50,779 bases of DNA, taken from positions 1 to 50,779 of the forward strand of contig CACZCX010000007.1 in the NCBI GenBank assembly GCA_902779875.1, written 5' to 3'. Shown here one piece after another: positions 9,724 through 16,893 of the stretch. The translations under genes and the position numbers were made by a program. This stretch comes from an uncultured Bacteroidales bacterium. GTDB taxonomy: Bacteria; Bacteroidota; Bacteroidia; Bacteroidales; Bacteroidaceae. The notes beneath the pieces are model-generated. The model saw only the letters and a list, made by a program, of their open reading frames with translations, ran no database searches and had not been told where the DNA came from. Within the stretch, counting starts at the first letter, position 1; every line of letters starts with the position of its first letter.

Positions 9724-12054
9724 TTATCGGATTGAGAGCTCGTTCAGGGGCTGGTCGGGAGCGAGCAGGTTCTCAACCTTCCACGCAGCCTTCTTGGCGC
9801 TGAATGTAGCGGTGGCACGTACATCGGTTGCACTGGCTGCGAACTTTACGGTGTACTTGCCGGCTGCGGTCTGCCACTCGGAGGCCTCTTCGTTGAATGA
9901 TGCCAGCGTGTATGCATCGGCGCTGAAGGTAAGAGTCTGGCTCTCGCCGGGCTGCAGCAGCTTGGTCTTGCCGAATGCCTTGAGTTCCTCACTGGGCTTG
10001 ACAAGTCCGCCGTCAGGAGCTGAGACGTATATCTGGACAATCTCCTTACCTGCTACCTTACCGGTGTTCTTGACAGTGATGGTTGCCTCAAAACCTCCGT
10101 TCTTGGCCTTTACGGTAGGCTTGCTGTAGCTGAATGTGGTGTAGCTCAGACCGTATCCGAAGGGGTACGAAACCTCAACGCCTGCGGTGTTGAAGTAGCG
10201 GTAACCAACCCAGATGCCCTCAGCATAGTTGGTATAGTCAATATCCTTGTTACCTATGTTGCGGCCGCCAAAGCCACGTCCCTGCTGTTGCTGTACCTGG
10301 CCGTTGTAGGGGAAGTTGGCCGATGAAGGTATGTCAAGATATGAGAGCGGGAATGTCATGGAGAGCTTACCCGAAGGATTTGACTTGCCTGTCAGCACAT
10401 CGGCAACAGAGTTACCAACCTCCTGTCCGGGTGTCCAAGCCAGAAGGATGGCATCGGGCTGTCCCTTCCATGAAGCGGTCTCGATAACACCACCGATATT
10501 CATTACTACTGTGACCTTCTTGCCAACCTTATGGAACTCGTTGCAGACATTGCGGATGAGTGTACGTTCTATGTCTGTAAGTTCAAAGTCATCGACCATG
10601 CGGCGGTCATCGCCCTCACCGGCATTACGGCCTATCACGATAACAGCTGCGTCATTGCGCTGTGCACAGGACTGTACGGCAGACTGGTTGATTGCAACCT
10701 CGGGCAGTACGGCCTCACCCAGCATGACGTTGCGGCCGCCGCCCATACCAAGGGCACTCTGGCTTGCCACATACTCGCGGTGCTTGGCATAGAAATCGGC
10801 CAGACGTGAGTCGAGAGTGAATCCTGCTGCCTCAAGTCCCTCGCTGATGTTGCGGATATAGGGCTTGTTCACATTACCTGAACCTGTTCCGCCGGCAATT
10901 GACTTGTATGCGCTGAGTCCAAAGAGGGCTATGTTACCCTTGGCCTCCATAGGCAGGTTGCCGTTGTTCTTGAGCAGAACCATACCCTCGGCAGCAGCCT
11001 CGCGAACCAGTTTGGCATGGCCTTCAAGGTCGGGTTTATTGGAGAACTGATAGTGCTTGAAATGGGGGGTCTTGACAATGTACTCGAGCAGACGCTTCAC
11101 GTTGCGGTCCAGATCGGCTATATCAAGGGTTCCGTTGTTGACAGCCTCGACAATACGCTGTGACTCTGAGTCGGCACCCGGCTCCATGAGGTCGTTACCG
11201 GCCTGTACGGCATTCACCGTGCCTGCCTTGTTTCCCCAGTCGGTCATTACAATACCGTCATAACCCCACTCGTCACGCAGGATTCCGGTGAGCAGGTCAT
11301 GGCTCTGCTGTGTATATGAGCCGTTCAGTTTGTTGTATGATGACATGACGGTCCAGGGCTTGGCCTCGCGGATGGCAATCTCAAAGTTCTTGAGATAGAG
11401 CTCACGCAGGGCGCGCTGGCTTATGCGGGCGTTGTTCTCGTTACGGTTGATCTCCTGGTTGTTGGCGGCGAAATGCTTGACCGATACACCCACGTCGTTC
11501 TTCTGTACACCCTTTACATAGGCGGCCGATATCTTACCGCTCAAGAGGGGATCCTCTGAGAAATACTCAAAGTTACGGCCGCACAGGGGGTTGCGGTGCA
11601 GGTTCATACCCGGAGCGAGCAATACGTCGACACCGTACTCATGAACCTCCTGGCCCATGGTGGTAAGGAGTTCCTCCACCAACTGGGTGTTCCAGGTGCA
11701 TGCCAGAACGGTACCTACGGGGTAACCGGTGCAGTAGTAGGTCTGGCTGTCTCCCTGACGGGTAGGGTTGATGCGAAGTCCGGCAGGACCGTCGGCCAAT
11801 ACTGTGAGGGGAATTCCCAGACGCGGTATTGCCTGTGTGGTTCCGGCAGCTCCGGGTACGGTCCGCTCATCGGATGCCGTCATGGATCCGGCTGCCATGC
11901 TGCCCCAGCCGCCACCAACTACAAGCTTGGCTTTCTCCTCCAGGGTCATGGCTTTGATTACCTCATCGATATTATTTTCACTGAGTTTAGGTTGTGCGCT
12001 TACCGCCAGAGTACCGGCTGCAAGGGCAAGAAACAAAAAGGATTTTTTAGTCAT
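9724..12054 (-). CDS. Secreted glycoside hydrolase family 3 (beta-glucosidase/beta-xylosidase type)
   Basis: A 776-residue enzyme that should release terminal beta-linked sugars (glucose or xylose) in the periplasm. A signal peptide ends near VSAQ. The order is the GH3 N-terminal barrel (about 25-320, with KHFAANNQE and the nucleophile Asp272 in GIVMTDWG), the C-terminal alpha/beta domain (about 350-600, with the likely acid/base Glu480 in RNAGEGDD) and a fibronectin-III-like domain (about 670-750). Near residue 610 is a short low-complexity insert (QQQQGRGFGGRN). It starts 43 bases after upp on the same strand, so some read-through is possible, but the functions are unrelated. Esterases for plant polysaccharide lie on the other side of upp, which suits hemicellulose or glucan breakdown. 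Sugar specificity cannot be read from sequence alone. Confidence 0.92.
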   Translation of the reverse strand: MTKKSFLFLALAAGTLAVSAQPKLSENNIDEVIKAMTLEEKAKLVVGGGWGSMAAGSMTASDERTVPGAAGTTQAIPRLGIPLTVLADGPAGLRINPTRQGDSQTYYCTGYPVGTVLACTWNTQLVEELLTTMGQEVHEYGVDVLLAPGMNLHRNPLCGRNFEYFSEDPLLSGKISAAYVKGVQKNDVGVSVKHFAANNQEINRNENNARISQRALRELYLKNFEIAIREAKPWTVMSSYNKLNGSYTQQSHDLLTGILRDEWGYDGIVMTDWGNKAGTVNAVQAGNDLMEPGADSESQRIVEAVNNGTLDIADLDRNVKRLLEYIVKTPHFKHYQFSNKPDLEGHAKLVREAAAEGMVLLKNNGNLPMEAKGNIALFGLSAYKSIAGGTGSGNVNKPYIRNISEGLEAAGFTLDSRLADFYAKHREYVASQSALGMGGGRNVMLGEAVLPEVAINQSAVQSCAQRNDAAVIVIGRNAGEGDDRRMVDDFELTDIERTLIRNVCNEFHKVGKKVTVVMNIGGVIETASWKGQPDAILLAWTPGQEVGNSVADVLTGKSNPSGKLSMTFPLSYLDIPSSANFPYNGQVQQQQGRGFGGRNIGNKDIDYTNYAEGIWVGYRYFNTAGVEVSYPFGYGLSYTTFSYSKPTVKAKNGGFEATITVKNTGKVAGKEIVQIYVSAPDGGLVKPSEELKAFGKTKLLQPGESQTLTFSADAYTLASFNEEASEWQTAAGKYTVKFAASATDVRATATFSAKKAAWKVENLLAPDQPLNELSIR

Positions 12055-12097
12055 AAGTGATATATGCTGGATTGGTTAGTTAATGTCTTCAGGTTGT

Positions 12098-12748
12098 TTA
12101 TTTCTCGCCAAAGCACAGGTCGCCGGCATCACCCAGACCGGGAATGATGTAGGCATGGCTGTTCAGCTCGGGATCGACTGCGGCGCACCAGAGGGTGGTG
12201 ATATCCTGCGGGAACATCTTGGTCACGTAATCCACACCTGCCTGTGCTGCAATGACTGAGCAGAGATGTATGCGGGCGGGAGTTCCCTTAAGAAGCAATG
12301 CGCGGTATGCCAGATACATACTGTTTCCTGTAGCCAGCATGGGATCAACCAGAATCAGAGTCTTTCCATCCAGGTTAGGTGAGGCCATGTACTCAATATG
12401 TACGTCAAAGTTCACCTCATCGAGATACTTGCGGTATGCCGATACGAATGCATTCTCGCAGTGATCAAAGTAGTTGTGAAAACCCTGATGCAGTGGAAGT
12501 CCTGCACGGAACACGGTTCCCAGAACGATATCCTCCTCCGGCACGTTTATGGTTGATACTCCCAGCGGGGTCTGTACATCCTTTGTAACATAGTTGAGTT
12601 TCTTGCTCACCTCCAGGGCCATGATCTCACCGATACGCTCCAGATTGCGGCGGAAACGGAGCTGGTCCTTCTGGATATTGACATCGCGGATCTCAGCGAT
12701 GAACTGGTTCAGAATACTGTTCTGTTTGTTGAAATCGATTACTTCCAT
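12098..12748 (-). CDS. upp: Uracil phosphoribosyltransferase
   Basis: A cytosolic pyrimidine-salvage enzyme making UMP from uracil and PRPP. Starting at MEVIDFNKQN it has 216 residues, the normal family size. Visible family features are VLGTVFRAGLPLHQG (uracil/PRPP region), the PRPP loop LILVDPMLATGNS and the C-terminal uracil-binding YIIPGLGDAGDLCFG. The frame is open further upstream to 12835, but a TAnnTTTG promoter box lies at 12823-12830, so the upstream extension would start inside the promoter. The ATG at 12746-12748 also matches the family N-terminus. The gene is divergent from the esterase operon. Confidence 0.95.
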   Translation of the reverse strand: MEVIDFNKQNSILNQFIAEIRDVNIQKDQLRFRRNLERIGEIMALEVSKKLNYVTKDVQTPLGVSTINVPEEDIVLGTVFRAGLPLHQGFHNYFDHCENAFVSAYRKYLDEVNFDVHIEYMASPNLDGKTLILVDPMLATGNSMYLAYRALLLKGTPARIHLCSVIAAQAGVDYVTKMFPQDITTLWCAAVDPELNSHAYIIPGLGDAGDLCFGEK

Positions 12749-12822
12749 ATGATTGTTTTTTATGTTTCCTGTTGTTCTGCCCGATGTGACTTGGGGGTCC
12801 TGTCGGGTGCGGCAAAACCAAG

Positions 12823-12830
12823 CAAAAATA
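12823..12830 (-). promoter_or_regulatory. -7 box of upp
   Basis: On the minus strand TATTTTTG matches TAnnTTTG, with a TTG about 18 bases upstream as a possible -33 element. The predicted leader is about 70 bases. Confidence 0.6.
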
Positions 12831-12873
12831 CACAATTTGCAATAAAAACAACCATTGTTATAATATTATTAGG

Positions 12874-12881
12874 TATCTTCA
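12874..12881 (+). promoter_or_regulatory. Possible -7 box of the esterase operon
   Basis: TATCTTCA differs from TAnnTTTG at two positions; it lies about 36 bases before the esterase ATG. It is the best candidate in the divergent upp/esterase gap, and only a weak one. Confidence 0.35.
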
Positions 12882-12916
12882 AGGCCCGAAAATTACTTTA
12901 ACACTATAAATCAATT

Positions 12917-15244
12917 ATGAGAATCATCAAGTATTTTACTCTCCTGCTCGCTATTGCCTTGACAGGAGCGGTACAGGCTCAGCCCGGAATGGGACAGCAG
13001 GTTCCGTCGACCGTAATCAATCCTGACGGAACAGTTACATTCAACTATTCAAACCGTAACGCCAAGAACGTGAAGGTATGGACACAGTTCAGCGAGAGCG
13101 TGGACATGACCAAGGGTGCCAACGGTGTGTGGACAGTAACCGTAGGTCCGGCCGAGCCCGATATCTACCCCTATCATTTTGAGGTTGACGGAATCAGCGT
13201 GATGGATCCCCAGTGCGCCGAGTGGTTCCCCAACGAGACATTCAAGAACAGCCTTCTCGATATGCGCGCCGACAAGCTGAGCGCACTCAAGGATGTTCCC
13301 CACGGAAGTGTAGATTACCTCAGCTACTGGTCACCCGGACTGGAGATGTTCATCCCTGTCATTGTCTATACTCCGCCTTTCTATGACGATCCCAAGAACA
13401 AGGACAAGAAATACCCCGTAATGTACCTTATAAGCGGTACGACCGATACCGAGGAGGTATATTTCAAGGTAGGTAAGATGAACCTCATCCTTGATAACCT
13501 CATTGCCGAGGGTAAGGCCAAGGAGATGATCCTGGTACTTCCTTACGGTAACGCCACACTGCTCAAGACCGAGCGTCAGCCCCAGCCGCAGGGCGGCCGC
13601 GGCGGATTCGGCGGTATGGGTGGTGGCTTCGGCATGGGCGGAGGCTACAACTTCAACGCCGATTTCACCGATGTCCTGATGCCTTTCGTAGAGAGCAACT
13701 ACCGCACCATCAACGATGCAGACCATCGCGGTATCGGCGGATTCTCACGTGGCGGCAACCAGGGTATGGCCATCGGACTTGCAAACCTTGACAAGTTCTC
13801 TTACCTGTGCTCTTACAGCTCATTCACTCAGGTACGCGACAGCCAGTTTGAGGATTCAGAGGCTTTCAACAGCAAGGTACATCTGTTCTGGCTGGGCATA
13901 GGCACCGATGATTTCCTGTACGGAAACTCCAAGGACCTGATGCAGATGCTTGACCGTCATAACATCAAGAACGTAAAGGTGTTCACACATGATAAGTACG
14001 GACACACCTGGATGAACGCCCGCTACTGGCTCGAGAAGTCATTCCCGCTCCTGTTCCAGGATCAGGCTGTCATTGACCAGGCCGTAGCCGAGAGCATGAG
14101 CCTTGAGGAGGCTGAGAAGGTTCGCCTTGACAAGCTGGGTGGCGCTGAGCCCTCACGTCTGACAGGCTCACTCATGTCAAGCCTCTTCCCCGCAGGTGTC
14201 AAGTCACCCGAGTACAATGCCGACGGTTCAGTGACATTCCGTTGCCAGGCCGCCGATGCCCAGAGAGTTGAGCTTGACTGCCAGATGCTGCCTCAGAGAA
14301 AGCTCATGGAGAAGGATGACCGTGGCGTATGGAGCATAACAGTAAAGCCCGATGCTCCCGACATCTATCCTTATGCATTCGTGATTGACGGTACCCAGGT
14401 GGCTGACCCCAACAACATGCATATGTTCCCCAACGAGAACTTCAAGTACAGCCTTGTTGATGTACGCGGTGAGGCTCCGTCGGTTCAGGACATCCAGGAT
14501 GTTCCCCACGGCAAGGTATCATACCGCTACTATTACTCAAAGGCCTGCGGCATTGAGCGTCCCGTATGCATATACACTCCTGCCGGTTATGACCCCAAGG
14601 GCAAGGAGAAACTCCCCGTGCTCTATCTTATCCACGGTATGACCGATACCTATGAGACATGGTTCAAGGTAGGCCAGATGAACAACATACTTGACAATAT
14701 GATTGCCAAGGGTGAGGCCAAGCGTATGATCGTGGTTATGCCTTACGCCAACCCCTATCCCGAGATGATAGCTCAGGGTAAGGCCGATGCATACGATGCC
14801 ATGGATGTCAAGCTCACCACCAAGGAGTTCACCGAGGAGGTAATCCCCTTCATCGAGAAGAACTACAATGTGATAAAGAATGCCGATAACCGCGCCATCG
14901 CCGGATTCTCACTGGGTGGCCGTCAGACACTGGCTGCCGGTCTTGGCAATCCCAAGCTGTTCCACTATGTTGCAGCTTACGCTCCCGCCATTTTCAGCGA
15001 GGATGAGTACAAGGGCAACTTCCAGGATGGCACATACGCTCCCATCAAGACTCTCAAGAAGAAACTCAAGTTCATGTTCCTGGGTACCGGTAAGACTGAC
15101 TTCCTGATCACCCAGTCACTTGGTCTTGACCAGTATCTGACAGAACAGGGTCTCAAGCACACCTTCTACAACCCCGAGGGTGGCCACACCTGGATGAACT
15201 GCCGTGACTATCTGGAACTGACCGTTAAAGAACTCTTCAAGTAA
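12917..15244 (+). CDS. Secreted two-module carbohydrate esterase (tandem CBM48-like + CE1/esterase-D)
   Basis: A 775-residue secreted protein (signal peptide ends near AVQAQ) made of two homologous halves. Each half has an N-terminal beta-sandwich like CBM48 (about 30-115 and 425-515; shared DIYPY.F..DG motif) followed by an esterase-D/feruloyl-esterase type alpha/beta hydrolase. Module 1 shows Ser277 in GGFSRGG, an Asp in GIGTDDF (331/332) and His363 in YGHTW. Module 2 shows Ser665 in AGFSLGG, Asp728 in GKTDF and His757 in GGHTW. Both triads therefore look intact. Module 1 carries a glycine-rich insert at about 226-245. Enzymes of this family remove feruloyl or acetyl groups from xylan, and tandem-esterase proteins are known from xylan-degrading Bacteroides. 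The stop overlaps the next start in TAATG, so the two esterases are probably translationally coupled. Confidence 0.85.
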   Translation: MRIIKYFTLLLAIALTGAVQAQPGMGQQVPSTVINPDGTVTFNYSNRNAKNVKVWTQFSESVDMTKGANGVWTVTVGPAEPDIYPYHFEVDGISVMDPQCAEWFPNETFKNSLLDMRADKLSALKDVPHGSVDYLSYWSPGLEMFIPVIVYTPPFYDDPKNKDKKYPVMYLISGTTDTEEVYFKVGKMNLILDNLIAEGKAKEMILVLPYGNATLLKTERQPQPQGGRGGFGGMGGGFGMGGGYNFNADFTDVLMPFVESNYRTINDADHRGIGGFSRGGNQGMAIGLANLDKFSYLCSYSSFTQVRDSQFEDSEAFNSKVHLFWLGIGTDDFLYGNSKDLMQMLDRHNIKNVKVFTHDKYGHTWMNARYWLEKSFPLLFQDQAVIDQAVAESMSLEEAEKVRLDKLGGAEPSRLTGSLMSSLFPAGVKSPEYNADGSVTFRCQAADAQRVELDCQMLPQRKLMEKDDRGVWSITVKPDAPDIYPYAFVIDGTQVADPNNMHMFPNENFKYSLVDVRGEAPSVQDIQDVPHGKVSYRYYYSKACGIERPVCIYTPAGYDPKGKEKLPVLYLIHGMTDTYETWFKVGQMNNILDNMIAKGEAKRMIVVMPYANPYPEMIAQGKADAYDAMDVKLTTKEFTEEVIPFIEKNYNVIKNADNRAIAGFSLGGRQTLAAGLGNPKLFHYVAAYAPAIFSEDEYKGNFQDGTYAPIKTLKKKLKFMFLGTGKTDFLITQSLGLDQYLTEQGLKHTFYNPEGGHTWMNCRDYLELTVKELFK

Positions 15245-16419
15245 TGAAACGCTCACTTTTTCTTTCAACATTGTTGCTGGCCGCTTTGCCCATCGTGGCA
15301 CAGCAGTCAAGAGTGAACATACAGTATGACCCTCAGCGCACCGAGCCTGAGGGCATACTTCCCTATAATGCACAGGTGCTCTCGCCTGAGGTTCATGACG
15401 ATCATACCGTCACATTCCGCGTCAAGGCTCCGAACGCCCAGACCGTGCAGTTGACAGGGTCTATGTTCGTAGGCAACAACCGCCAGCGCCCCAACTTTAC
15501 CAAGGGCGATAACGGTGTCTGGGAACTGACCATCGGCCCCCTGGCTCCTGAGATATATCTTTACTACATCATCATTGACGGAGTACAGAACATAGACGCC
15601 AACAACCAGTTTACCGGACATGCAGCCATGCCTTCATTCAGCATGCTGTTCGTTCATGGTGACGAGCCCGCATGGTATGATCCCAAACCCGATGTACCCC
15701 ACGGCTCATGGACAACCCACTATTACTACTCGAACGTGACCAACGGTCTGAGGGACCTGATCGTGTACACTCCTGCCAATTACAACCCCAAGAAGAAGTA
15801 CCCCGTACTCTATCTCATGGGTGGCTCCGGTGACCTGACCGAGACCTGGATCATGCATGGCCGCGCCAACTGGATTCTGGATAACGTGATAGCCGAGGGC
15901 AAGGCCAAGGAGATGATCGTGGTATTCCCCAATGACCAGATGGTAACACGCAGCCATCCGCAGCATACCGAGCTGGCATTCCCCATGATTGAGAGGGACC
16001 TGATTGACAACATCATCCCGTTTGTGGAGTCACACTACAGCTGCATCAAGGACAAGCACGCCCGCGCACTGAGCGGTCTCTCCATGGGTGGCCGTATGAC
16101 CCAGTATGTGGCACTGCGTAACCTTGACGTGTTCGGATCGGCCGGTATACTCAGTGCAGCCATTGAACTTACCGAGACTCCTGTAGTAAACGAGCCCGAT
16201 GTCAACAAGAAGATTGACTACCTCTTTGTCGGAGGCGGACAGTACGAGACCGGCTTCATGGGTCGTCACACTACTCTGCACAACCAGCTCACCGAGCTTG
16301 GCGTAAACCACGAGTACGATGATGACGCTCCCGGTGCCCATGACCTGGTAACCTGGCGTCATCTGCTCTACTACCACTTCCTTCCCGGACTGTGGCGCAA
16401 CAACTACAAGTGGAAGTAA
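15244..16419 (+). CDS. Secreted single-module esterase (CBM48-like + CE1/esterase-D)
   Basis: A 391-residue homologue of each half of the preceding protein. It has a signal peptide ending near PIVAQ, a CBM48-like sandwich (about 45-140; EIYLYYIIIDG) and an esterase-D domain (about 150-385). The nucleophile Ser280 sits in SGLSMGG and a catalytic-type His in GAHDLVTW. The position that is Asp in the neighbouring modules (GKTDF) reads GQYET here, so the acid may be Glu or lie elsewhere. The ATG overlaps the previous stop by one base. Likely substrates are acyl groups on plant polysaccharide; feruloyl versus acetyl specificity is unknown. Translation ends 4 bases before a long inverted repeat that contains the operon terminator. 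Confidence 0.83.
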   Translation: MKRSLFLSTLLLAALPIVAQQSRVNIQYDPQRTEPEGILPYNAQVLSPEVHDDHTVTFRVKAPNAQTVQLTGSMFVGNNRQRPNFTKGDNGVWELTIGPLAPEIYLYYIIIDGVQNIDANNQFTGHAAMPSFSMLFVHGDEPAWYDPKPDVPHGSWTTHYYYSNVTNGLRDLIVYTPANYNPKKKYPVLYLMGGSGDLTETWIMHGRANWILDNVIAEGKAKEMIVVFPNDQMVTRSHPQHTELAFPMIERDLIDNIIPFVESHYSCIKDKHARALSGLSMGGRMTQYVALRNLDVFGSAGILSAAIELTETPVVNEPDVNKKIDYLFVGGGQYETGFMGRHTTLHNQLTELGVNHEYDDDAPGAHDLVTWRHLLYYHFLPGLWRNNYKWK

Positions 16420-16423
16420 AAGG

Positions 16424-16550
16424 GAGCCAAAGGGGACGGTTCTGTTTGGCCCCTTTTTTACATACGCTCACTTAGGAACAAAAAGCGTCTGGATATTACT
16501 CCAGACGCTTTTTTTCAAAAGGGGCCAAACAGAACCGTCCCCTTTGGCTC
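16424..16550. repeat. GGGACGGTTCY inverted-repeat element A
   Basis: Perfect 34-base inverted repeat: left arm 16424-16457, right arm 16517-16550, with a 59-base spacer. The core GGGACGGTTCT is at 16433-16443 and its complement at 16531-16541. Each arm can also fold alone (GCCAAA at 16426-16431 with TTTGGC at 16445-16450), exposing the core in the loop. The spacer carries the terminator at 16480-16515. The element begins 4 bases after the esterase stop codon. Related elements are at 40970-41026 and 49173-49292. Confidence 0.9.
16480..16515 (+). terminator. Intrinsic terminator of the esterase operon, nested in element A
   Basis: A 14-bp perfect stem (16480-16493 with 16500-16513; core AGCGTCTGGA/TCCAGACGCT), a 6-base loop, and a run of T through 16515 on the + strand. 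A-rich flanks on the other side could also let it act on the minus strand. Confidence 0.85.
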
Positions 16551-16569
16551 TACTTAAGCAAAAAAGCAG

Positions 16570-16577
16570 TATCTTCG
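16570..16577 (+). promoter_or_regulatory. -7 box of tRNA-Arg
   Basis: TATCTTCG is one base from TAnnTTTG and lies 26 bases upstream of the tRNA 5' end. The same variant precedes the exporter gene at 37885. Confidence 0.5.
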
Positions 16578-16603
16578 CGGCCGGATAGGATTTATTCCTG
16601 TTT

Positions 16604-16675
16604 GCCTCTGTAGTTCAATGGATAGAACGGAAGTTTCCTAAACTTTAAATCCGAGTTCGATTCTCGGCGGGGGTA
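16604..16675 (+). tRNA. tRNA-Arg (anticodon CCU)
   Basis: A full cloverleaf can be drawn. The acceptor stem is 16604-16610 with 16668-16674, all paired but with three G-U pairs. The D-stem is GTTC/GAAC, the anticodon stem is 16630-16634 with 16642-16646, the loop is TTCCTAA with anticodon CCT at 16637-16639, and the T-arm is CCGAG-TTCGATT-CTCGG. The discriminator is A16675; the CCA end is not encoded. It reads AGG codons. A terminator follows at once. Confidence 0.92.
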
Positions 16676-16681
16676 CCTATT

Positions 16682-16712
16682 AGCAGTCATTCTCAAGATG
16701 GCTGCTTTTTTT
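16682..16712 (+). terminator. Intrinsic terminator of tRNA-Arg
   Basis: A 9-bp stem (AGCAGTCAT at 16682-16690 with ATGGCTGCT at 16698-16706, one G-U pair), a 7-base loop, and a run of T to 16712. Confidence 0.8.
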
Positions 16713-16722
16713 CTATATGAGG

Positions 16723-16745
16723 TCGGATTTAAAGTGTAGGAAACT
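16723..16745 (-). repeat. Inverted partial copy of tRNA-Arg (anticodon arm to T-stem)
   Basis: On the minus strand these 23 bases match tRNA positions 16632-16654 at 22 of 23 sites; the only difference is at 16736, in the copy of the anticodon loop. The rest of the tRNA is absent, so this is a fragment and not a second tRNA. It may be an attachment-site remnant. Confidence 0.75.
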
Positions 16746-16757
16746 AAACCTTTTTTT

Positions 16758-16792
16758 ATTTCGCTAACGCGAAAGGCGGCCTTCCAGGCCGC
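16758..16792. repeat. Two adjacent GC-rich palindromes
   Basis: TTTCGC-TAAC-GCGAAA (16759-16774) is followed directly by GCGGCCT-TCC-AGGCCGC (16776-16792). They lie in the gene-free stretch between the tRNA-Arg fragment and korB, followed by a low-complexity CTCGCT-rich segment. No open frame with coding character is seen. They could belong to a small repeat family or a structured RNA; nothing more can be said from this one copy. Confidence 0.5.
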
Positions 16793-16839
16793 TCTCGCTC
16801 GCATACTCGCTTCGCCCCAATACTTTAGTACGTGCGTAA

Positions 16840-16875
16840 TAAAAAAAGGATGACCATCGAGGTCATCCTTTTTTG
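16840..16875 (-). terminator. Intrinsic terminator of the korAB operon, possibly bidirectional
   Basis: The stem AAGGATGACC / GGTCATCCTT around the loop ATCGA is flanked by A on the left and T on the right, so it can end transcription on either strand. It follows the korB stop by about 20 bases. The stem shares GGATGACC with the two LRR-region terminators. Confidence 0.8.
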
Positions 16876-16893
16876 GTGGGGATTGCTTCGCAA

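Noticed and set aside
12774-12813. Possible hairpin (CCCGA...TCGGG) in the upp leader as an attenuator
   Set aside because: Only a 5-bp stem with a large loop and no T run; too weak to call.
12749-12835. Upstream extension of upp
   Set aside because: The extra codons would start inside the upp promoter box and match nothing in the family.
16592-16804. Minus-strand open frame of 70 codons in the tRNA region
   Set aside because: It runs antisense through tRNA-Arg and its terminator, has no homology-like features, and its length is expected by chance.
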